A stretch of DNA of 64,000 nt from Roseiarcus sp963758335 (GTDB lineage Bacteria; Pseudomonadota; Alphaproteobacteria; Rhizobiales; Beijerinckiaceae). Below are positions 57,845-64,000 of the stretch, piece after piece. The DNA is taken from NCBI GenBank assembly GCA_963758335.1, contig CAVWVF010000002.1, positions 992,001 through 1,056,000 of the forward strand. Reading direction: 5' to 3'. The notes below the pieces were generated by a model. It was not told where the DNA came from. It did not search any database and saw only the letters and a program-made list of their open reading frames with translations. The number at the start of each line of letters is the position of its first letter. Position 1 is the first letter of the stretch. The position numbers were made by a program, and so were the translations under genes.

Positions 57845-59251
57845 TTCACGAGAGAGTTTCGCTCGCGTTGGCGTAGAGGACGCCGTCCGTGACTCGCCTG
57901 TCGAGAAGCGCACGGAGGTGATGATGTCCCCGCCTTCGTCCTCGCCAGTTCGGCTATCCGTTGTCGTTTCGTGGACAGGTTCGCGGAGCCCAAGGTCTCC
58001 TCCCGTGTTTCCCGGCAACGGCTCTCATCCCGTGGCGCCCCCCTTCCCTCGCGCGGGTCCCGGTGAGCCCAGTTCCCCGCGGTCAGCGGTACTATGAAGG
58101 CGCTACGACTTCCCGCCTGCGCGTCCCCGGTCGCTTATCTGTTTCGCTTCCGGGGTCCGCGCGATCCTCCGCTTTTCGTGCTCGCCTTGGCGGCGCTCCC
58201 GGATGGTTGGAGGACCCAGCCGGGCCAGGGCATTTGGTCAGCCGGCCGCCCATTTGCCGGCACACTCTCACTCGGACGCAGGCGGGATCTCACAGGTTCC
58301 CAGGCGATCCGTCCCATGCCTTTGCCCCGGTCCAAGACCCCGGCCGGACCGACGATCCTCACCCTGACGGTGTCGTCGATGCTGCCCCCGCTCAACCCAC
58401 AGCGAAGGCTCCAGCGATAGAAATTTCGAGGCTACTCACGCGGCTTCAGCACCTGCTGCCTACGCTTCACGACGGGCGTCGCCGCACGCCATGCAAGGCT
58501 CGCTTCCGGCTGGTTGGCTGACCTTTGCCGGGAGGGAGTTGAACCCTCTGGATCGCGATGAAAGGTTTCAGAACTTCATGTTCATTCTCCTCTCCTGAGC
58601 TTTCCCTGTCGCAAGGGTTGTAATCCCGGATGCCTTGGCCGCTGAGCAGGCCCTTGACCCGATTGGTGTGCTGAATGCGTTCCTTGAGCAGCGTGCCGCG
58701 CTCGCGGGTCAGCCGCCGGCGATCCTCTTCTTCCGGGCTCGGCGCGCGAACCATGGAGCAGACCCGCCGCTCGCCGCGAGCCCACGCCATCAGCGTCCGC
58801 AACAGCGTCTCGCCGTCGATCGCATCGGTCTTGGCTCACCGATGCCGCCGGTCGACCGCAATCGAAGCCGCATCGACCACGTGGCTCTCGATCCCCTCGG
58901 CGAGCAGCAGGCGATGGATCCAAAATCCGTCCAATCCCATGACGATCGCTCTGATCGGCACGCCATAGCGCTGCTCGGCCTTCGCCCTCGACCGCGAAAG
59001 AAGGTCGAGCAGGCCGGCGCCGTCCCCACCCTCGACCACATGCCTGGAAAATTTCTCGCTGCCCGGACTGTTGATCGTCACAACCCATTTCGATTTGCTC
59101 AATTCGAGCGAGGCGAACAGCGTGATATCATTCGCGCGGGCGGTGGTCGCGACAACGGTCGCGGAGGTGATTAAATGCATCGGTTGCCTCCATGCTGGTG
59201 TGGAAGATCAGCCTACCAAGGGTCCGGCCGCCGTCCACCCGCATAGGATCT

Positions 59252-59850
59252 GTTATCCGACCCGGAGCGGGGTTCCGGGACCGCCTTCGGACGCCGTCCG
59301 CAGCGCGCCGGCGCCACGTTGGCGCCCCGCCTGCGCCGCGTCTCCGACCGTCGCAGGCGGCGCATCCGCGCGGCGCTGGCGGCGCTGGAGTGTCGGCCGC
59401 CGATGATCTTCGATCGCCGCCGGTGGAAAGTTGTTGGCCAAAGTCGGGATCTGTGCTACATTTGTGCTCTATAGGAAAGGCGCACAACGCCCCTTTCCGG
59501 CCTTCCGCCGCAGGTCGTCTGAAGGATGCTTCGCCGGGCCATGAAAATGTTCGTTAATTGCCAATAAGGTTTGGTCAGACGAGACGGAGATCCCCAGCCG
59601 CCACGATCGCCAACCGCGACGTGCCGATCCCGAGGAACGCAGGGCGCGCGGCGCAATATTCGCTCTTTTGTTCTTTTGTCGGCGAACCCGTTGAAAAGGC
59701 TCAAAACGGCAATGGGCAGGCCTTGTAACGAGTTGGCATGGATTTGGGGTTGGCGCCGCATCCGCTTGGCGCCGGCGCCTCGGTTTCTTCGCTTCGCGCA
59801 CTGGAGGCTATGTGTCTGATCTCACCGCCCTTCACGAACTACAAATTGCA
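59252..59850. other. intergenic region with dispersed repeats
   Basis: No gene is recognised; a short Arg-rich frame to about 59472 lacks any known domain. A 27-bp segment at 59691-59717 is the exact inverted copy of 20012-20038, and the neighbouring bases (CTTGTAA.GAGTT, GGCGCCGCATCC) also correspond. It therefore belongs to a longer dispersed repeat. Confidence 0.5.
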
Positions 59851-60357
59851 CTACCTCGCCAGCCGCGCCGCGAGCGCGGCGTAGAGCGCAATCGCGGCGC
59901 TGACGACGACGTCCCAGCCGGCGAACGACAGGCCGAGGATGCGCAATTGCACTTCGTCGCACCTGACCACGCGCGCCGAATTCAGCGACTTCATCAGGTC
60001 GTTGACGTCGACGGGAGCGCTGAGCGAGCCGGTGCAGGCGGTCGGCCCGGGCCACCAGTGCTGTTCGACGCCGACATGATAGAAGGCGAGCCCGGCATTG
60101 GCGAGAAAGACGAGCGCAAGAAGGACGAACAAAGCCCGGGCGAGCCCGTGGGCGGAGCTGCTTGCGAGCCAGGCGGTCAGCGCGGCGATCGGCGCCCCAG
60201 CGTAGTAGGCGTAACGCTCGGCGAGACAGAGTTCGCACGGGGTGAAGCCGAAACTCTCGAAGATGAACACCGCGGCGAGCGTGGCCAGGGCCGCGAGCAG
60301 GATCAGGAGCGCGCGGCGGGTCTGCGCCGGCGGCAGGACGAGATCGATCAGGCTCAT
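59851..60357 (-). CDS. dsbB: disulfide bond formation protein DsbB
   Basis: The 168-residue inner-membrane protein has four helices. The first redox pair is in FTPCELCLAERYAYYAG, the second pair in the periplasmic loop (GPTACTGSL and ARVVRCDEVQ). It reoxidises DsbA and passes electrons to quinone. The start at MSLIDLVLPP (60357) overlaps the TGA of the upstream YqaA-type gene by one base, so the two are co-translated. Length is normal for the alphaproteobacterial form. Confidence 0.9.
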   Translation of the reverse strand: MSLIDLVLPPAQTRRALLILLAALATLAAVFIFESFGFTPCELCLAERYAYYAGAPIAALTAWLASSSAHGLARALFVLLALVFLANAGLAFYHVGVEQHWWPGPTACTGSLSAPVDVNDLMKSLNSARVVRCDEVQLRILGLSFAGWDVVVSAAIALYAALAARLAR

Positions 60358-60938
60358 CAGAACACCCTGACCGCAATGACGAAGCCGACGACGACGAGGA
60401 CGGCGAAGCCGCCGAGCACCGCCGCGAAATTGCGCTCCATCGCCTGGCGCAGCGGCTCTCCGAACCATCGGAGCGCCCCCGCCACCAGGAAGAACCGCGC
60501 GCCGCGGGTGAGGATCGACAGCGCGACGAACAGCGGGAAGCTGTAGCCGAGCAGGCCGCTGGCGATGGTGACGAGCTTGTAGGGGATCGGCGTCGCCCCC
60601 TTGACGAGAATGACCAGCCAGCCCCATTGCGCGTAGGTCTGTCGCAGCGCCTCCATCTTCGCGCCATAACCGTAGAGGCTGACGAGCCAAAGGCCGACCG
60701 AGTCGTAAAGCATCGCGCCGATCGCATAGCCGAGCATCCCCCCGACGACCGAGGCGACGGTCGCCACCAGCGCGAACCGCCAGGCGCGTTGAGGCTCAGC
60801 GAGCGCCATCGGCGCGAGCAGCACGTCGGGCGGGATCGGAAAAAACGAGCTCTCGGCGAAGGCGACCGCCGCCAGCGACGCTTCCGCATGCCGGCTTTGC
60901 GCGAGCGCCTTCACGCGAGCGTAGAGCGAATTGAACAT
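60357..60938 (-). CDS. yqaA: DedA/YqaA-family membrane protein
   Basis: The 193-residue product shows the SNARE-associated/VTT fold: ALAAVAFAESSFFPIPPDVLLAPMALAEPQRAW with the conserved E..F..PIP.. motif, VVGGMLGYAIGAMLYDSVG, and WLVILVKGATPIPYKLVTIASGLLGYSFPLFVALSILTRGARFFLVAGAL. DedA-family proteins act in membrane lipid turnover and proton-motive-force upkeep. The gene is intact and forms a two-gene unit with dsbB. Confidence 0.88.
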   Translation of the reverse strand: MFNSLYARVKALAQSRHAEASLAAVAFAESSFFPIPPDVLLAPMALAEPQRAWRFALVATVASVVGGMLGYAIGAMLYDSVGLWLVSLYGYGAKMEALRQTYAQWGWLVILVKGATPIPYKLVTIASGLLGYSFPLFVALSILTRGARFFLVAGALRWFGEPLRQAMERNFAAVLGGFAVLVVVGFVIAVRVF

Positions 60939-61118
60939 GGAATATCCCTCGGCCGCGGCGACTCTTACGCGTTCGCCCGCGCCCCGTCCATCGGCATGGA
61001 CGAGCGGAGGGGCGGACGCGACGCCACAATCTCCCGGCGAGAGAGAGGATAGCGGAGCGCCGAGCGTTGACCCTGCGCCGCCCGGCGTTCTATAGGACTG
61101 CCGTCCGCCCTCGCGCGG

Positions 61119-61203
61119 GCCCCTATGGCGGAACTGGTAGACGCGTCCGACTCAAAATCGGATTCCGCAAGGAGTGCTGGTTCGATTCCGGCTAGGGGCA
61201 CCA
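61119..61203 (+). tRNA. tRNA-Leu (anticodon CAA)
   Basis: The 85-nt sequence starts GCCCCTATGGCGGAACTGG and ends GGCTAGGGGCACCA with an encoded CCA. The anticodon stem TCCGA/TCGGA closes a CTCAAAA loop giving CAA. A long variable arm (TTCCGCAAGGAGT) marks a class II tRNA. The acceptor stem GCCCCTA/TAGGGGC pairs fully. It abuts a restriction-gene remnant and an IS66 element, a common island attachment context. Confidence 0.95.
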
Positions 61204-61344
61204 CTTAAAGATCAATGGCTTACGATGAACTGCGGCGCGACCATGACTTTGGGAAGGTGGCCCGTGTCGTCACCATGTCGTCACGGCTGAGGCGGTGGCT
61301 TGCCGACGAGAGTAAGGGAACCGCGTAGGACACGACCCACAGAC

Positions 61345-61745
61345 ATGGCGATCCCCGAGTACCAGAACCTCATGCTTCCTGTTCTGCGACACGCGGCTCA
61401 AGGGGAGCAGCGCGTCGCGGATGTGGCAGATAGCGATGCCAATGAGTTTGGGCTGAGTGCAGAAGAACGTGAAACCCAAACAATCGTATTCATTGGGCAA
61501 AGTTCTACATGTCGAAGGCGGGCCTGATCTCGTCACCTGCGCGAGGACGTTTTGTCGCGACTGACGAAGGGCGCAAGCTGCTCGCGACCAATCCCGATCA
61601 GATCAATGTCGCGCTGCTGATGAAGTGGCCCGCATTCCGGGAGTTCTATAAGGCCGAGAAAGAGCCACTGTCAGACGGCGCGGCAGCGCGTCCGCTGGCA
61701 AAAGGGCTGGTTGCGCCCTGTCAACGATTATTTTTGTTCTTGTAA
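61345..61745 (+). pseudogene. mrr: Mrr-type restriction endonuclease, N-terminal remnant
   Basis: From the ATG at 61345 the frame reads MAIPEYQNLMLPVLRHAAQGEQRV and ADEFGL-like NEFGLSAEERETQ, the Mrr_N winged-helix start. About 18 codons are then missing. In another frame NRIHWAKFYMSKAGLISSPARGRF and ATDEGRKLLATNPDQINVALLMKWPAFREF follow. The catalytic PD-(D/E)XK domain of the C-terminus is gone, ending 25 bp before IS66. The intact enzyme would cut methylated DNA. Confidence 0.82.
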
Positions 61746-61770
61746 TATCAATAGGTTAGTTCATTCCTTA

Positions 61771-63490
61771 GTAACCGGGGCGAATTTCCGGGCGGCGTTA
61801 GCTTGGGGCGGGCCTGACGAGGGTTGCGAGATCGGGGATTTCGGGGCCTGGAATGGCGAGGCGAGCGCCGAGATAGTCGAAGAAGGGGATTTTGAGCTTC
61901 CTGCAGGTCTTGGCGAGCCCGAGCATGACGTCGCGGGCGTCGCGGCCTCTGTCGCTGAGGGTCCCGCCGGAGATTTTGCGCTTGGTGACGAAGACGCGGA
62001 TGTCGTTTTCCGAGGCGTTGGTGTGCAGCGGAATATGGGGATGGTCGAGGACGCGCAAGAGATCGTCCTTGAGGCGAAAGAGGCGCCTGAGCAGGCTGTC
62101 GAGGGTGGCGTAGCCGGTTCTGGAGCGGTTGAAGATGCGGTCGAACTGCGCCCGCAAACGCTCGGCTTTCTCGAGGCTCGGGGCGAGCTTGTATTCTTTT
62201 AAGGCGCGATAGAACCACCAGATCATGCGCCGTGCAACCTCGATCGCGTTGCGCTGCTTGTCGTTGGCGGGGATGAGTTTGTGGACCAGGCGTTCGGCGT
62301 GCACCCAGCACAAGGCGTGTTCGCCGACGCGGAACTGGCCGGCGCCGTCTGACACGACGATGGCTTGGCCGAGCAGGCCTTGCTCGCGAACGGCGCCCCA
62401 CAGAGCACCCTCGCTGGCGACCCGCACCGGATCGGGGGTGATCCTGAGATCGGCGAATCCGAGCGCGTTCAGATGGCTCGTCCAGTCTTCGTGAGACGCA
62501 AAAAGCCGCGTCGGATGGCCCGCGAGCGTGTCGATGAGGCTGAGGCTCAGATTGCAAGCCCGCATGTAGACGAGCGCCGCCTCGTTGACCACGTAAGAGG
62601 CCGCGCCGCCCAGGAGATTGCGCAGGAACGCCAGGCGGGACTTGCTCGGGCCGGTTCGAAACGTGGTGAAGCTGTCGGAACCGATCTGGGTCGTCACGCC
62701 GCTCTTGCCTCGATGGCGGGCGCCGGTGTCGTCGACCGTGACGAAGGAAGCGCTGCTCAATCCGGTCTTCAGCACCTCGGCGTCCTCAGCGCGGAACGTC
62801 TCGAGCTTGGCGGCCAGCAGGCGCACCACCTGGCGTTTCGAAATCACCACGCCGACGCCGTTCAGCAGCGCCAGAATCCGCTCGCAGGTCATCTGTCCCT
62901 GAAAGTGCAGCATCAAGATCAGGCGCTGAAGATGCGGGCCATAGCCACCGACGATCCCGGGATCGAGCGGCGCGATCAGAGTCTTCCCATCCGGCGTTTG
63001 CCAGCGCTCGCGCCGATAGCGGGTCACCAAAGGATTCAGAACCAAGTCCTGAACGACGATCTCTTCGTAGCCCTTGTGGCGGGAACCCGCTGGCGCGTCG
63101 ACCTTCACCTCGATGGTTTGCGTGACCGTCAGCTTGTCCAGGTTGCTGCCGCGCCGCTGCGTCGACCGCCCGCCCTTGGGCGCGTTCGCTTCGTCGCCTT
63201 GTCCATCCCCGAGGGTTTCCGCGGCGGCCGCGGCGGCAGTTTCTTCAATCGCGCCAGTTCGTCCTTGACCGCCTGATGCTCGACCCTCAGCTTGGCCAAC
63301 GCCCCGCTCACCTTCTCGTACTCCGCCTGAAAGCGGGTCACTTCGCCAATCAAAGTGCGAACCAGGCCGATGAGCTCGGCCGGCGTCATGCGCTCAAGCG
63401 GATCACCCGAATCAACGGACATCCCCAGCTTGAATCATACTTTCCGACGCTTGACTCCCCCCTTCCGCCCGGAAATTTGCCCCGATTACC
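61771..63490 (-). mobile_element. IS66-family insertion sequence, full length (1720 bp)
   Basis: The inverted repeats, 25 bp with two mismatches, are at 61771-61795 (GTAACCGGGGCGAATTTCC...) and 63466-63490. The 8-bp flanks differ (ATTCCTTA and CGCCCAGG), so no target duplication is seen. Accessory tnpA/tnpB genes of classic IS66 are absent, so this is a single-ORF type. It is the parent form of the deleted copy at 4494-5903. Confidence 0.88.
61798..63422 (-). pseudogene. IS66-family transposase, one frameshift
   Basis: The N-terminal part (63422-63200) encodes MSVDSGDPLERMTPAELIGLVRTLIGEVTRFQAEYEKVSGALAKLRVEHQAVKDELARLKK, a leucine-rich coiled coil, then a proline-rich linker. A one-base frameshift near 63200 separates it from the rest: KLTVTQTIEVKVDAPAGSRHKGYEE, then VTVDDTGARHRGKSG, IVVSDGAGQFRVGEHALCWVHAERLVHKL and HTNASENDIRVFVTKRKISGG to the stop at 61798. 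The 436-codon catalytic part is open from 63108. It may be active if slippage occurs or the shift is an error. Confidence 0.82.
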
Positions 63491-63720
63491 GCCCAGGCCT
63501 ATCATTTCAAAGTCTTATCGCGCCGATCGGCGTTGAGACCCCACGCCAAATGACAATTTGCCAGATGCTCTTCAAGAAGCATGCGGCCGGAGGCGGTTAA
63601 CTCATAAAGTGCGCAGTCGTTTTCGTTCATTTCAAGTCAACCGCTGCGTTTCTCGCTCTTACAATGCGGGCTCTTCGAGCTATCGTCCTCGCTTAAGCCG
63701 CATTGCCAGGGTCATGAATG

Positions 63721-64000
63721 CTACGCGTGCTCCTTCCTCTTCGCTTTGTCCTTCGGCTTTACGGCCCCGAAGGCGGCCCCGGACTTGAGCGCTTCGACGG
63801 CCGGGCGGCGTCTGTCACCACTTGGACGAGGTCGTCCGGGGCAGCCGCTGTGCTCGTCTTGAGCGGATCCTTCGTGGGCGCGGGCAGCGCCAGCGGCGGC
63901 AGGCGGAGAATCCTGTGGAAGCTCTCCAACATCTGCTGGGTTTTGGGCCCCATCTCCTCGACCGGGCCGGCGATGAACCTGACGAGTTCGACCGCCCGCT
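63721..64000 (-). pseudogene. hypothetical protein, partial at window edge, probable frameshift
   Basis: The frame entering from the window edge reads RAVELVRFIAGPVEEMGPKTQQMLESFHRILRLPPLALPAPTKDPLKTSTAAAPDDLVQVVTDAA. After that one frame gives a Pro/Ser tail with a stop at 63759, and a one-base shift gives AVEALKSGAAFGAVKPKDKAKRKEHA with a stop at 63721. The second ending looks more natural. Phasin-like helical proteins have similar composition, but no family can be assigned. Confidence 0.45.

Noticed and set aside
59260..59472. Arg-rich frame ending WKVVGQSRDLCYICAL after IS110 copy 5
   Set aside because: Could be a truncated gene end, but no domain or start is visible and flanks are repeats; not supported as a feature.

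Overview
This 64 kb window is GC-rich DNA. Its gene content (KDPG aldolase, tandem Flp pilins, YggS-rpmB-eda, adenosine kinase, DsbB-YqaA-tRNA-Leu) and its repeat types fit an alphaproteobacterium of the order Hyphomicrobiales (Rhizobiales). Genus and species cannot be fixed from the sequence alone. The window is unusually crowded with mobile DNA, and many genes are truncated or carry single-base frameshifts. That pattern suggests a decaying, plastic genomic region or plasmid, although some isolated frameshifts could be sequencing errors.

Layout. 0-9.4 kb: methyltransferase, broken amidase, broken IS1380-type transposase, a GH19 endolysin, an IS66-family element, then a 2.84 kb composite group II intron sitting in a second, truncated endolysin copy. 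9.4-13.4 kb: two IS110-family (IS1111-like) elements inserted in one CCCTGTT-rich repeat array. 13.4-23.6 kb: class III nucleotidyl cyclase, a dead patatin-like membrane protein, adenosine kinase, a SnoaL-like protein, IS5 and IS630 remnants, an isoprenylcysteine-methyltransferase-like protein and an alpha/beta hydrolase. 23.6-29.7 kb: a 5.5 kb nested structure, an IS110 element split by a composite group II intron. 29.7-42 kb: pseudogenes of an OYE-type flavoenzyme and an ornithine cyclodeaminase, REP-associated-transposase remnants, two Flp pilins, a core block (membrane protein, YggS, ribosomal protein L28, KDPG aldolase), a fused HigB-HigA locus, and an AT-rich two-gene membrane cassette. 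42-45 kb: a truncated copy of intron plus IS110. 45-51.6 kb: Kef-type antiporter and an oligopeptide ABC transporter with a damaged fused ATPase. 52-54 kb: an intact ISL3 element that splits a small membrane-protein gene. 54.6-59.3 kb: another IS110 with an embedded intron. 59.8-64 kb: DsbB, YqaA, tRNA-Leu(CAA), an Mrr-type restriction remnant and a full-length IS66 element.

The most interesting structure is the nested mobile element. An ORF-less group II intron of about 841 nt (called A here) is interrupted next to the 3' end of its domain V by a second, 2002-nt group II intron (B) that encodes a reverse transcriptase/maturase. This A[B] twintron lies at one exact position inside the IS110 transposase gene in two copies that retain both junctions. 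In a third copy only the intron 5' junction is preserved, and a fourth twintron sits in an endolysin gene. One copy carries two B introns in tandem, the first reduced to 927 nt with only a 75-codon in-frame remnant of its maturase. The IS110 elements share exact ends and appear to enter CCCTGTT repeats with a CT core. They also carry a long conserved 3' non-coding segment where an IS1111-type bridge (seek) RNA would be expected. The whole is a four-level nest: repeat array, IS110, intron A, intron B.
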